Source: Rhizobium sp. BK313 (GTDB taxonomy: Bacteria; Pseudomonadota; Alphaproteobacteria; Rhizobiales; Rhizobiaceae). From it: DNA of 64,000 nt. Within the stretch, counting starts at the first letter, position 1. Every line of letters begins with the position of its first letter. A program made the position numbers and the translations under genes. The stretch covers positions 1 through 64,000 of the forward strand of contig NZ_JACHZQ010000013.1 in the NCBI RefSeq assembly GCF_014193655.1. The letters run 5' to 3'. Below, in pieces: positions 27,199-36,411 of the stretch. Under the pieces are notes generated by a model. That model made no database searches and was not told the DNA's origin. It was given only the letters and a program-made list of their open reading frames with translations.

Positions 27199-27293
27199 GG
27201 TGGAATGTGGCGTCATGCTTGCGCTTCATTTTCTGTTGATCTTGCACTAAAGCTTCACATCCAACGGCATCCTTGTGGGGGAAATGGAATTTT

Positions 27294-27809
27294 ATGACGA
27301 CCAGACAATCCAGCTTCAACTACGAGGAAATCCTGGCCTGCGGCCGCGGCGAACTGTTCGGCCCGGGCAACGCACAGCTTCCCCTGCCGCCGATGCTGAT
27401 GGTCCATCGCATTACAGATATTTCCGAAACCGGTGGGGCCTTTGACAAGGGCTACATTCGTGCCGAATACGACGTGCGTCCCGACGACTGGTACTTCCCC
27501 TGCCATTTCGCCGGCAACCCGATCATGCCGGGTTGCCTCGGCCTGGATGGCATGTGGCAGCTGACCGGCTTCTTCCTTGGCTGGCTCGGCGAACCGGGCC
27601 GCGGCATGGCGCTTTCTACCGGCGAAGTGAAGTTCAAGGGCATGGTTCGTCCGGAAACAAAGCTCCTCGAATACGGCATCGACTTCAAACGCGTCATGCG
27701 CGGCCGCCTCGTTCTCGGCACTGCCGACGGCTGGCTGAAAGCCGACGGTGAGGTCATTTATCAGGCGACAGATCTGCGCGTTGGCCTGTCAAAAGACAAA
27801 GCTGCCTGA
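27294..27809 (+). CDS. fabA: 3-hydroxydecanoyl-ACP dehydratase/isomerase
   Basis: This 171-residue hot-dog-fold enzyme dehydrates 3-hydroxydecanoyl-ACP and isomerises the product to the cis-3 form, the branch point to unsaturated fatty acids. The active-site helix and His are in WYFPCHFAGNPIMPG, with the acidic residue in GCLGLDGMWQL. The ATG at 27294 gives the usual MTTRQSSF N-terminus. It is the first gene of fabA-fabB-fabI. Confidence 0.96.
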   Translation: MTTRQSSFNYEEILACGRGELFGPGNAQLPLPPMLMVHRITDISETGGAFDKGYIRAEYDVRPDDWYFPCHFAGNPIMPGCLGLDGMWQLTGFFLGWLGEPGRGMALSTGEVKFKGMVRPETKLLEYGIDFKRVMRGRLVLGTADGWLKADGEVIYQATDLRVGLSKDKAA

Positions 27810-27862
27810 ACCGCGGCGCTGTCGCCTCCACAAAGAGAGACGTTTTAGAAAAGGTCATCGAC

Positions 27863-29086
27863 ATGAGACGGGTAGTTGTTACGGGTCTGGGTATTGTCTC
27901 TTCGATAGGAAATGATGCTCAAGAGGTGACTGCCTCGCTACGCGAAGCCAAGTCCGGCATTTCTTTTTCCTCCGATTTCGCCGAACACGGCTTCAAATGC
28001 CAGGTCTGGGGTGCGCCGAAGATCGATACGACCGAACTGGTCGACCGCCGCGCCATGCGCTTCCTATCGCAGGGCGGCGCTTGGAACCATGTCGCCATGA
28101 AGCAGGCGATCGCCGACAGCGGTCTCGAAGAGAGCGACATCACCAATGAGCGCACCGGCATCATCATGGGCTCGGGCGGCCCGTCGACCCGCACGCTGAT
28201 CGAAGCCGCCGACATCACCCGCAAGAACAACAGCCCGAAGCGCATCGGCCCCTTCGCCGTGCCGAAGTCGATGTCGTCGACGGCATCGGCGACGCTTGCC
28301 ACGTGGTTCAAGATCCATGGCGTCAACTATTCCATCTCCTCGGCCTGCTCGACCTCGGCGCACTGCATCGGCAATGCCGCCGAGATGATCCAGTGGGGTA
28401 AGCAGGATGTGATGTTCGCCGGCGGCCACGAGGATCTCGACTGGACGATGTCGAACCTCTTCGACGCCATGGGCGCAATGTCCTCCAAGTTCAACGAAGA
28501 TCACCCGGAAACCGCCTCGCGCGCCTATGATGCCAATCGCGACGGATTCGTCATCGCCGGCGGCGCGGGCGTACTGGTGCTCGAGGAGTTGGAACACGCC
28601 AAGGCGCGCGGCGCCAAGATCTATGCCGAAATCGTCGGCTACGGTGCCACTTCCGATGGCTATGACATGGTCGCTCCGTCCGGCGAGGGGGCTGTGCGCT
28701 GCATGCGCCAGGCACTCGCCACCGTGAAGGGCGACATCGACTACATCAATACCCATGGCACGTCGACGCCGGTCGGCGACAGCAAGGAAATCGGCGCCAT
28801 CCGCGAGGCCTTCGGGGATAAGATCCCGCCGATCCAGTCGACCAAGTCGCTGACGGGCCATTCGCTCGGCGCAGCCGGCGTGCAGGAATCGATCTATTCG
28901 ATCCTGATGATGCAAGAGCGCTTCATCGGCGAAAGCGCCCATATCACCGAACTCGACCCGGAATTCGAAGGCGTGCCGATCGTGCGCAAGCGCATCGACA
29001 ATGCCAAGATCGACACGGCTCTTTCCAATTCCTTCGGCTTCGGTGGCACCAACGCCACGCTCGTATTCCAGCGCTATAACGGATAA
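27863..29086 (+). CDS. fabB: 3-oxoacyl-ACP synthase I
   Basis: This 407-residue ketoacyl synthase elongates acyl-ACP and keeps the unsaturated branch going after FabA. The Cys-His-His triad is visible: Cys in SSACSTSAHC, His in NTHGTSTP and His in SLTGHSLGAAG. It starts 54 bases after fabA and ends four bases before fabI, so the three genes form one operon. Confidence 0.97.
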   Translation: MRRVVVTGLGIVSSIGNDAQEVTASLREAKSGISFSSDFAEHGFKCQVWGAPKIDTTELVDRRAMRFLSQGGAWNHVAMKQAIADSGLEESDITNERTGIIMGSGGPSTRTLIEAADITRKNNSPKRIGPFAVPKSMSSTASATLATWFKIHGVNYSISSACSTSAHCIGNAAEMIQWGKQDVMFAGGHEDLDWTMSNLFDAMGAMSSKFNEDHPETASRAYDANRDGFVIAGGAGVLVLEELEHAKARGAKIYAEIVGYGATSDGYDMVAPSGEGAVRCMRQALATVKGDIDYINTHGTSTPVGDSKEIGAIREAFGDKIPPIQSTKSLTGHSLGAAGVQESIYSILMMQERFIGESAHITELDPEFEGVPIVRKRIDNAKIDTALSNSFGFGGTNATLVFQRYNG

Positions 29087-29090
29087 GGCA

Positions 29091-29897
29091 ATGACCGGAA
29101 TCATGCAGGGTAAGCGCGGCCTCATCATGGGTGTCGCAAACAATCATTCCATTGCCTGGGGTATTGCGAAGGCGCTGGCGGCCGAGGGCGCCGAACTTGC
29201 CTTCACTTTCCAGGGCGAAGCCCTCGGCAAACGCGTCAAACCGCTTGCCGCCGAAGTCGGCTCCGATTTCCTTCTGCCCTGCGACGTCGAGGATATCGCC
29301 TCCGTCGACACCGTTATCGAAGAAATCAAGGCCCGCTGGGGCAAGTTGGACTTTCTCGTTCACGCCATCGGTTTTTCCGACAAGAACGAGCTGAAGGGCC
29401 TCTATGCCAACACCACGCGTGATAATTTCACCCGCACCATGGTGATTTCCTGCTTCTCCTTCACCGAGATCGCCAAGCGCGCGGCCGACCTGATGGTTGA
29501 AGGCGGCAGCATGCTGACGTTGACCTATAACGGCTCGACGCGCGTCATCCCGAACTACAATGTCATGGGCGTCGCCAAGGCGGCTCTGGAAGCTTCCGTG
29601 CGTTATCTCGCCGCTGACTACGGTCCGCGCGGCATCCGCGTCAACGCCATCTCCGCCGGCCCGATCCGCACGCTCGCCGGCGCAGGCATTTCCGACGCCC
29701 GCGCCATCCTCTCCTGGAACCAGCGCAATGCGCCGCTGCGCAAGACGGTCACCATCGACCAGGTCGGCTCCTCGTCGCTCTACCTCCTCTCCGGCCTCTC
29801 GGCCGGCGTCACCGGCGAAATCCACTATGTCGACGCCGGCTACAACATCACCTCGATGCCGACGCTGGAAGCGCTGACACAGGCCGACGTGGAGTAA
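29091..29897 (+). CDS. fabI: Enoyl-ACP reductase (FabI)
   Basis: This 268-residue short-chain dehydrogenase-like enzyme reduces enoyl-ACP with NADH, the last step of each elongation round. The variant nucleotide motif GVANNHSIAWGIA and the active-site Tyr-(6)-Lys in YNVMGVAKAALE are typical of FabI. The start at 29091 is four bases after the fabB stop. Rhizobia often carry a second fabI elsewhere; this copy belongs to the fabAB operon. Confidence 0.96.
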   Translation: MTGIMQGKRGLIMGVANNHSIAWGIAKALAAEGAELAFTFQGEALGKRVKPLAAEVGSDFLLPCDVEDIASVDTVIEEIKARWGKLDFLVHAIGFSDKNELKGLYANTTRDNFTRTMVISCFSFTEIAKRAADLMVEGGSMLTLTYNGSTRVIPNYNVMGVAKAALEASVRYLAADYGPRGIRVNAISAGPIRTLAGAGISDARAILSWNQRNAPLRKTVTIDQVGSSSLYLLSGLSAGVTGEIHYVDAGYNITSMPTLEALTQADVE

Positions 29898-30038
29898 TGC
29901 GACAAATCAGATTCCGCTGTCTCGCCCCATGTCGGCGGGACGGTGGTGTCTGAAGCGGCTCTACCTTGAAATAGTGTTTAGTCTTTCCCGCAAACCGAAT
30001 CCGGCTTCGGGGATCTTGAGCTATATCGGGAGGATTGT

Positions 30039-30392
30039 TTGCCTGATCACGCCTGCATCTTTTGCCGCATATCCGACCTGATCATCATTGCTGAAAATGA
30101 ACTCGCTTTCGCGATCCGCGACAAATTTCCGGTTCGCCGGCTGCATACGCTGATTATTCCAAAGCGGCATGTCGCTGATATTTTCTCGACAGACAAAGCT
30201 GAGCGCGAAGCGATCCATCGGCTTGCCGTGGAGTGCCGTGAGGCTATTGGCAATGAGGACCCCACCGTTGCGGGCTTCAATTTCGGATCGAATATTGGCG
30301 CGGCGGCTGGTCAGAAGATTTTTCACGCCCATGTCCATTTGATCCCTCGCCGCCCGCACGAGGAGGAATTGAAGGCTGCTCGTCCAGATTGA
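30039..30392 (+). CDS. HIT-family nucleotide hydrolase
   Basis: This 117-residue protein carries the histidine triad in HAHVHLIPR near residue 95 and the N-terminal CIFC pair that in HINT-type proteins binds zinc. Such enzymes hydrolyse nucleoside phosphoramidates or dinucleotides. The start is a TTG at 30039 with GGGAGGA before it. A GNAT acetyltransferase gene follows closely on the same strand. Confidence 0.88.
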   Translation: MPDHACIFCRISDLIIIAENELAFAIRDKFPVRRLHTLIIPKRHVADIFSTDKAEREAIHRLAVECREAIGNEDPTVAGFNFGSNIGAAAGQKIFHAHVHLIPRRPHEEELKAARPD

Positions 30393-30429
30393 GCGTGATT
30401 CCCAGTAACGAGTTGGTTGGTGTCGGATA

Positions 30430-31008
30430 ATGACTTTTAAAAGCGGTGAACCTCTCGCATCCACCGAACGTCTCATCCTTCGCGGGTTCGTGCCGGAGGA
30501 TTTCGAGGCCTACAGCGCCTATCGCTCCCTGCCTGTCGTCTATCGTTACCTCTATAGCGACCCTCCGTCTGCACAGGCGATGCGGGAGCGCTTCGAGACC
30601 GGCTTGAATACGCGTTTGTCGGAAGACGGCGATATTCTTCGCTGTGCCGTCGTTCGGCGCGAGGATGACGCCCTGCTTGGCCAGGTCAGCTTGAAGCTTA
30701 CCGGCAAGGCCGCGCTTCAGGCGGAGCTTGGTTATATCTTCAATCCAGCCTATGCCGGCAATGGCTATGCGACCGAGGCGGCCCAAGCCATCATCACCCT
30801 CGGCTTCGACAAGTTCGCCTTTCATCGAATTTTCGCACGGCTGGATGCGAAAAATACCGGATCCATCGGCGTCGTCGAGCGGCTCGGTCTGCGCCGCGAG
30901 GCGCACCTGATCGAGAATGATCGCTTCAACGGCGCCTGGGGCGACGAATATATCTATGCCGTGCTGAGCCGCGAATGGACCTCAAGGGCCCCGACTCAGG
31001 CGCGTTAA
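30430..31008 (+). CDS. GNAT acetyltransferase, RimJ/RimL type
   Basis: This 192-residue protein begins with TERLILRGFVPEDFEAY and has the acetyl-CoA-binding segment AGNGYATEAAQAIITLGF and the late KNTGSIGVVERLGLRREA motif, both typical of RimJ/RimL-type N-acetyltransferases. The substrate may be a protein N-terminus, an amino acid or an antibiotic. It follows the HIT gene by 37 bases and may share its transcript. Confidence 0.9.
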   Translation: MTFKSGEPLASTERLILRGFVPEDFEAYSAYRSLPVVYRYLYSDPPSAQAMRERFETGLNTRLSEDGDILRCAVVRREDDALLGQVSLKLTGKAALQAELGYIFNPAYAGNGYATEAAQAIITLGFDKFAFHRIFARLDAKNTGSIGVVERLGLRREAHLIENDRFNGAWGDEYIYAVLSREWTSRAPTQAR

Positions 31009-31165
31009 TCTCCATTCGATAAGATTTTACGAAAACTTTAGGTTAATTCTATCTTGCCGGGGATGGCCCGTTACGACCCGTCGGAATTCCGATACAAGGC
31101 ACGCATTCAACAGTATTTCCTGCATGTCCATCGGCATTCACTAGCCATTTACGGGAACCCCAGCC

Positions 31166-32386
31166 GTGAACATCACAACTGTTGCCAGTTCCAAGCCGCT
31201 CGATCCATCGGATGAGACGACATCGCTCGAAGCCGCTGCCACCGCAAGGGCATTGGGGCCGGATATATTGCGTGCGCTTGCCATCCTGCTTGTCATGCTC
31301 GTGCATCTGCCGGCGGAAGCGACCCCGTTGCCCTTGGCCGGAATGCAGCCCTATGGCTGGCTCGGCGTCGACATATTCTTCGTGCTCAGCGGCTATCTCA
31401 TCGGAACCCAGCTGATGGCGGAAGCCGCGCGCGGCAATGCCGTCGACTTCAAGGCCTTCTATCTGCGTCGGGCATTCCGCATCTTGCCGGCCTTTCTCCT
31501 CGTGCTTGCCCTCTACACATTCATTCCATCCTTGCGAGACGCCCCGACGATGCAATCGGCCTGGCGGTTCTTGACCTTCACGGTCAATTTCGGGCTCGAT
31601 CCGCGCTCGGGCGGCACGTTCACCGAGGCCTGGTCGCTGAGCGTCGAGGAGCATTTCTATCTCGTCCTGCCCGTTCTCGTCGTCTTGCTGAGGCGGCGCG
31701 CGACGGTGGTCTTCCTCGCTTTTCTGGTCACCACAATCGTGCTTGCCGGCATGAGTCTGAGGTTTGCGGTCTGGCAGAGCCAGGTCGACCCGGCTACCGA
31801 AATGCAGCCCTACAGACAAGCGCTCGCCGTCTATCTCAGGGATGTCTATTATCCGACTTACAATCGACTGGATGGGCTGACCTTCGGCGTCGTTCTGGCA
31901 GGGATCCGGCTGTTCAAGCCGTTGCTATGGGAAAGATACATGCCGCCATACATGGCGCTCGGCATTGGCAGCATGTTCGTGGTAGCGGCGCTCGTGATCT
32001 TTTCCATCCGCGGACCGTTTGCCGAAACCAATTTGCCGCTGGTGTTTCAGCCTCTTCCAGGTGCGGTTGTCGGCTTTCCGCTTTTTTCGGCGGGTGTGGC
32101 GTTCATTCTCGGCGCACTGCTCGACCTGCAGCCCAGGATCGCGCGCTGGCATCTTCCGGCGATATCCGGCATCGCGATGCTCTCCTACAGCCTCTATCTG
32201 ACCCACAAGGGCGTCTACCATCTCGACCGGATGGTGTTCGGCAAGGACAACCTTCAGGGCCTTTCAGGCTTCGTGATCTATTTTGCCACCTGCTTCATCG
32301 TGGCGGCGACGCTCTGGTTTCTCGTCGAAAGAAATTTCCTAACTTTGCGGGATCACCTGATGCCGCGCTCGCATCGAGCCGGCTAG
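31166..32386 (+). CDS. Acyltransferase 3 family membrane protein (OafA/YrhL type)
   Basis: This 406-residue integral membrane protein has about ten hydrophobic segments and the family signatures RALAILLVMLVH near the N-terminus (residues 33-44) and the GVDIFFVLSGYLIG segment. Members O-acylate extracellular polysaccharide, lipopolysaccharide or Nod factor-like glycans. The EAWSLSVEEHFYLVLP segment is also conserved. No polysaccharide gene adjoins it, so the acceptor is unknown. Confidence 0.92.
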   Translation: MNITTVASSKPLDPSDETTSLEAAATARALGPDILRALAILLVMLVHLPAEATPLPLAGMQPYGWLGVDIFFVLSGYLIGTQLMAEAARGNAVDFKAFYLRRAFRILPAFLLVLALYTFIPSLRDAPTMQSAWRFLTFTVNFGLDPRSGGTFTEAWSLSVEEHFYLVLPVLVVLLRRRATVVFLAFLVTTIVLAGMSLRFAVWQSQVDPATEMQPYRQALAVYLRDVYYPTYNRLDGLTFGVVLAGIRLFKPLLWERYMPPYMALGIGSMFVVAALVIFSIRGPFAETNLPLVFQPLPGAVVGFPLFSAGVAFILGALLDLQPRIARWHLPAISGIAMLSYSLYLTHKGVYHLDRMVFGKDNLQGLSGFVIYFATCFIVAATLWFLVERNFLTLRDHLMPRSHRAG

Positions 32387-32391
32387 CATAT

Positions 32392-32416
32392 AAAAAGGCG
32401 GCCGATTGGCCGCCTT
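32392..32416 (-). terminator. Terminator after the RsmC-like gene
   Basis: A perfect 9-bp stem (32395-32403 with 32408-32416, loop GATT) is followed on the minus strand by a run of T. It lies just beyond the stop of the minus-strand methyltransferase gene and also between it and the converging acyltransferase gene. Confidence 0.85.
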
Positions 32417-32422
32417 CGTCGC

Positions 32423-33439
32423 TCATTTCTTCGCCCACAGCACCTTGAACCGCGCATTGCGGCAGGTCTCGCCATGCTCGCGGAAGTTCTCCGCCAGCAC
32501 CGGTTCGTAGGGCAGGCCGCGATTGGCGACCAGCATCAGGCGGCCGCCGCCGCGCAACGCCGAGGACGCCGTCTTGATCATTGCCTGGCCGAGCGACGGC
32601 TCGGCGGCATGGCCCTCATGGAAGGGTGGGTTCATGATGACCAGATCGTATTTGTCCTTCACCGGTTCGCCGGCCAGATCGTGCCAGAAGAAGCGCTGGG
32701 CGACCTTCGGGCAGTTTGCAAGGAGATTGGCCCTGGCAGCCTCCAACGCGTCGTAGTGGGCCTCGTAGAGGTCGATGCGCGCAATCCGTGGCGACTTGGT
32801 CGCCAGTTCTACTGAGAGATAGCCCCAGCCGGCGCCGAAATCGGCGGCGTCGCCGGAAAAATCGGTCGGCAGACGTGACGCGAGCAATTCGGAGCCGGCG
32901 TCGATGCGGTCGTGCGAGAACATGCCGGCAGCGGTGGCGAAGCGGCCATCGATGCGCGCAGCCGGCTTTACCAGCTGCGCCGCCGGCACGCTGATATCGG
33001 ACGGGCGAGCGAACCAGAAGGCGACGCCGTGATATTTCGGCATGTATTCGACATCGAGACCGAAGCCTTCGATGCGCTTGCGCAGCGGCTGAATGCCGTC
33101 TTCCTTGCCACCGGCGACAACGATGAGGCCGCCCGCTTTCACGCGCGCCAGTGCCTCGGCGATCCGGGCTTCATTTTCGCCCTTGTGCTTGGTGCAGAGC
33201 ACCAGCGCACCGTCATAGTCCTCGCCTTCGATCTCCGGCGTCACATTAACGCGCTGCGCCTGAAGCTGGCGATAGAAGGGCCTGAAGCCCTGGACGGCGG
33301 ATAGCTCGGCGGCAAAGTCATCGGGCAGCGAAAATCCCGCTTCCGCGCCGAGAAACAGGATGCGCTCGCCTTCGCCGGGCGTGGCGACGGTGCCGGAGGC
33401 AAAGGGGTGGAACAGGGTCTTCAGGGCGTCGCGGCTCAT
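32423..33439 (-). CDS. RsmC-like 16S rRNA guanine-N2 methyltransferase
   Basis: This 338-residue methyltransferase has an N-terminal degenerate domain and a C-terminal Rossmann fold with the SAM motif ADFGAGWGYLS near residue 200 and the catalytic NPPFHEG motif near 275, the pattern of RsmC and RlmG. It most likely methylates guanine in ribosomal RNA. It lies downstream of pnp on the same strand but is separated by a terminator hairpin. Confidence 0.87.
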   Translation of the reverse strand: MSRDALKTLFHPFASGTVATPGEGERILFLGAEAGFSLPDDFAAELSAVQGFRPFYRQLQAQRVNVTPEIEGEDYDGALVLCTKHKGENEARIAEALARVKAGGLIVVAGGKEDGIQPLRKRIEGFGLDVEYMPKYHGVAFWFARPSDISVPAAQLVKPAARIDGRFATAAGMFSHDRIDAGSELLASRLPTDFSGDAADFGAGWGYLSVELATKSPRIARIDLYEAHYDALEAARANLLANCPKVAQRFFWHDLAGEPVKDKYDLVIMNPPFHEGHAAEPSLGQAMIKTASSALRGGGRLMLVANRGLPYEPVLAENFREHGETCRNARFKVLWAKK

Positions 33440-33470
33440 CGTGTCATCTTCTCGTGCGGTCAGCGGATAG

Positions 33471-33500
33471 AAAAAGGGCGCGGAAACGAATTCCGCGCCC
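33471..33500 (-). terminator. Intrinsic terminator after pnp
   Basis: A 10-bp perfect stem (33476-33485 with 33491-33500) with a 5-base loop is followed on the minus strand by five T. It lies 24 bases after the pnp stop and should end the rimP-pnp operon. Confidence 0.92.
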
Positions 33501-33523
33501 GGGAACCTGAGTGAAGGCGCGGC

Positions 33524-35662
33524 TTATTCGGCCGCGTCGTCCTTCTTCTTCTCGGCAACGATTTCCTGGCCGGTCGCCTGATCGACGACCTTCATGGACA
33601 GGCGAACCTTGCCGCGCTCGTCGAAGCCGAGCAGCTTGACCCAGACCTTGTCGCCTTCCTTGACGACGTCCTGGGTCTTCGCAACACGCTCGGAAGCAAG
33701 CTGCGAGATATGGACGAGGCCGTCGCGGGCGCCGAAGAAGTTGACGAAGGCGCCGAAATCGGCGGTCTTGACAACCGTGCCCTCATAAATCTGACCAACT
33801 TCCGGTTCGGCAACGATCGAGTGGATCCACTTGCGGGCCGCTTCGATCTCCTTGCCGGAGGACGAGGCGATCTTGACGGTGCCGTCATCTTCGATGTTGA
33901 TCTTGGCGCCGGTCTTTTCGACGATTTCGCGAATGACCTTGCCGCCGGAGCCGATGACTTCGCGGATCTTGTCGACCGGGATGTTCATGACTTCGATCCG
34001 CGGAGCGAACTCGCCGAGCTGGCCGCGGCTTTCGGAGATGGCCTTGGCCATTTCGCCGAGGATGTGCAGACGGCCGCCCTTCGCCTGGTTCAGAGCGACA
34101 TTCATGATCTCTTCGGTGATGCCTTCGATCTTGATGTCCATCTGCAGCGCGGTGATGCCGGCTTCGGTGCCCGCAACCTTGAAGTCCATGTCGCCGAGGT
34201 GATCTTCGTCACCCAGGATGTCGGAGAGAACGGCGAAACGCTCTTCTTCCTTGATCAGGCCCATGGCGATGCCGGCAACCGGCTTTGCCAAGGGAACGCC
34301 GGCATCCATCAGCGCCAGCGAAGTGCCGCAGACGGTGGCCATCGACGACGAGCCGTTGGACTCGGTGATTTCGGAGACGACGCGCAGCGTGTAGGGGAAC
34401 TGCTCCGCCGTCGGCAGCATCGGATGGACAGCGCGCCAAGCGAGCTTACCGTGGCCGATTTCGCGGCGACCCGGGGAACCCATGCGGCCGGTTTCGCCAA
34501 CCGAGTAGGGCGGGAAGTTGTAGTGCAGCATGAAGTTTTCTTTGTACATGCCGGTCAGGCTGTCGACATACTGCTCGTCTTCGCCGGTGCCGAGCGTGGC
34601 GACGACGATCGCCTGCGTTTCACCGCGGGTGAACAGAGCAGAGCCGTGCGTGCGTGGCAGCAGGCCGACTTCGGCGAGGATCGGGCGAACCGTCTGCAGG
34701 TCGCGGCCGTCGATGCGGCTGGAGGTGTCGAGGATGTTCCAGCGAACGATCTTCGCCTGCAGGTGCTTGAAGATAGCGCCGACTTCTTCGGCCGTGTACT
34801 TGGCTTCGCCTTCCTCGGGAAGGAAATGTGCCTTCACCTTGGCCTTGACGGCGTCGACGGCGGCGTAGCGATCAGCCTTCTGGGTGATCTTGTAGGCGGT
34901 ACGCAGTTCGGCTTCGGCAAGGCCGAGCATCTCGGTTTCGAGCGCGGAATAATCTTCCGGCGAGAAATCGCGCGGTTCCTTGGCGGCGACTTCGGCGAGC
35001 TTGATGATCGCGTCGATGACCGGCTGGAAGCCGCGATGACCGAACATGACGGCGCCGAGCATGACGTCTTCGGCCAGTTCCTTGGCTTCGGACTCAACCA
35101 TCAGAACGGCTTCCTGCGTGCCGGCAACAACGAGGTCGAGGCTCGATTCGTCCATCTCGTCGAGATGCGGGTTGAGGATATATTCGCCGTTAATGTAGCC
35201 GACGCGAGCGCCGCCGATCGGGCCCATGAACGGAACGCCCGAGAGCGTCAGCGCTGCCGAGGTGGCAACCATCGACAGGATGTCCGGATTGTTTTCGAGG
35301 TCATGCTGGATGACCGTGACGACGACCTGCGTGTCGTTCTTGTAGCCTTCCGGAAAGAGCGGGCGGATTGGGCGGTCGATCAGGCGGGAAACGAGGGTTT
35401 CGTTTTCGCTCGGACGTCCTTCGCGCTTGAAATAGCCGCCGGGGATTTTGCCGGCTGCGTAGGTCTTTTCCTGGTAGTTCACGGTGAGCGGGAAGAAGTC
35501 CTGACCCGGCTTCGGCGACTTGGCCGAAACGACGGTGGCGAGAACCACGGTCTCGCCGTAGGTCGCGACGACGGCGCCATCGGCCTGGCGGGCGATCTTG
35601 CCGGTCTCGAGCTTCAGCGGGCGGCCGGCCCACTCGATTTCGACGGTATGGATATCGAACAT
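33524..35662 (-). CDS. pnp: Polyribonucleotide nucleotidyltransferase
   Basis: This 712-residue enzyme degrades RNA phosphorolytically from the 3' end and is part of the RNA decay machinery. Two RNase PH-like domains fill residues 1-540. The KH domain (REVIGSGGKVIREI) and the S1 domain (GTVVKTADFGAFVNFF) are at the C-terminus. The start at 35662 gives the conserved MFDIHTVEIEW N-terminus. It follows rpsO, and both the order and the hairpin between them resemble the rpsO-pnp unit in which RNase III or RNase E processing controls pnp. Confidence 0.98.
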   Translation of the reverse strand: MFDIHTVEIEWAGRPLKLETGKIARQADGAVVATYGETVVLATVVSAKSPKPGQDFFPLTVNYQEKTYAAGKIPGGYFKREGRPSENETLVSRLIDRPIRPLFPEGYKNDTQVVVTVIQHDLENNPDILSMVATSAALTLSGVPFMGPIGGARVGYINGEYILNPHLDEMDESSLDLVVAGTQEAVLMVESEAKELAEDVMLGAVMFGHRGFQPVIDAIIKLAEVAAKEPRDFSPEDYSALETEMLGLAEAELRTAYKITQKADRYAAVDAVKAKVKAHFLPEEGEAKYTAEEVGAIFKHLQAKIVRWNILDTSSRIDGRDLQTVRPILAEVGLLPRTHGSALFTRGETQAIVVATLGTGEDEQYVDSLTGMYKENFMLHYNFPPYSVGETGRMGSPGRREIGHGKLAWRAVHPMLPTAEQFPYTLRVVSEITESNGSSSMATVCGTSLALMDAGVPLAKPVAGIAMGLIKEEERFAVLSDILGDEDHLGDMDFKVAGTEAGITALQMDIKIEGITEEIMNVALNQAKGGRLHILGEMAKAISESRGQLGEFAPRIEVMNIPVDKIREVIGSGGKVIREIVEKTGAKINIEDDGTVKIASSSGKEIEAARKWIHSIVAEPEVGQIYEGTVVKTADFGAFVNFFGARDGLVHISQLASERVAKTQDVVKEGDKVWVKLLGFDERGKVRLSMKVVDQATGQEIVAEKKKDDAAE

Positions 35663-35783
35663 ATCTTGTCCTTGCGTGGTGCGGGAAAAGGCGCCGTCGC
35701 CCATGGATCGGCAAAGCGCATCTTCAACCGCACGAAATGTGACGCATCACGGGCAAGACAACGAGAGGCTTTCAAGGATCGGC

Positions 35784-35804
35784 CGAAGCTCGAAGCTTCG
35801 GCTG
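35784..35804 (-). promoter_or_regulatory. Hairpin in the pnp leader
   Basis: GCCGAAGC and GCTTCGGC form a perfect 8-bp stem with a 5-base loop. It lies in the 327-base rpsO-pnp spacer, which has no gene. In other bacteria such hairpins are cut by RNase III and allow pnp to repress itself; the same role here is inferred from position. Confidence 0.5.
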
Positions 35805-35949
35805 AAAGCATCCGGCAATCCTGCCCCATGACAGGTCAACGGTTGTAATTGGCAGAACCGGCCCATCCGGCCTGCCGGCTGTCTCACATCGCGCAAACGG
35901 AAAGGCGCGACGGAAACAAGTTTGGTGGGTTTCAAACCCTTCATAAGCA

Positions 35950-35981
35950 TCCGGCGGACGTTCACGCGAACGCCCGCCGGA
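35950..35981 (-). promoter_or_regulatory. Stem-loop directly after rpsO
   Basis: A 14-bp stem with one G-U pair (35950-35963 with 35968-35981, 4-base loop) starts nine bases after the rpsO stop. No T-run follows on the minus strand, so it is more likely a processing or stabilising structure between rpsO and pnp than a full terminator. Confidence 0.6.
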
Positions 35982-35989
35982 AAATTCGA

Positions 35990-36259
35990 TTAGCGACGGA
36001 TACCGAGGCTGGAGATCAGCTTGGTATAACGGGCCTCGTCCTTCTTCTTGAGGTAATCAAGAAGCGAGCGCCGGCTGGAAACCATCGTCAGGAGGCCACG
36101 GCGGGAGTGATTGTCCTTCTTGTGGTCCTTGAAGTGGTCTGTGAGGTTGTTGATGCGCTCGGTCAGGATCGCAACCTGGACTTCCGGAGAACCGGTGTCG
36201 CCTTCGACGGTGGCGTATTCCTTGATCAGCGCAGCCTTGCGCTCAGCAGTAATCGACAT
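35990..36259 (-). CDS. rpsO: 30S ribosomal protein S15
   Basis: This 89-residue protein has the full S15 length and the four-helix motifs (TGSPEVQVAILTERI, HSRRGLLTMVSSRRSLLDYL). It binds 16S rRNA early in 30S assembly. The ATG at 36259 gives the standard start. It lies between an alpha/beta hydrolase gene and pnp in the long minus-strand operon. Confidence 0.98.
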   Translation of the reverse strand: MSITAERKAALIKEYATVEGDTGSPEVQVAILTERINNLTDHFKDHKKDNHSRRGLLTMVSSRRSLLDYLKKKDEARYTKLISSLGIRR

Positions 36260-36411
36260 CGGATGGTCCTTTCTATGAGAGGAAATAATGTCGCCAAACG
36301 CCGGGATGTCGTCCAGCATTGGCCGCGAATGCAATCGGGCAGGCCCGATGCTGGCGCTGCCTATAAACCAAATAAGCGGCAATGGAAAGAGGATTGTCCC
36401 CCGGGCGGTTT

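Noticed and set aside
33710..35848. Plus-strand open frame of over 700 codons opposite pnp
   Set aside because: It mirrors pnp in the antisense direction; its composition is that of a reversed gene and no family is recognisable.
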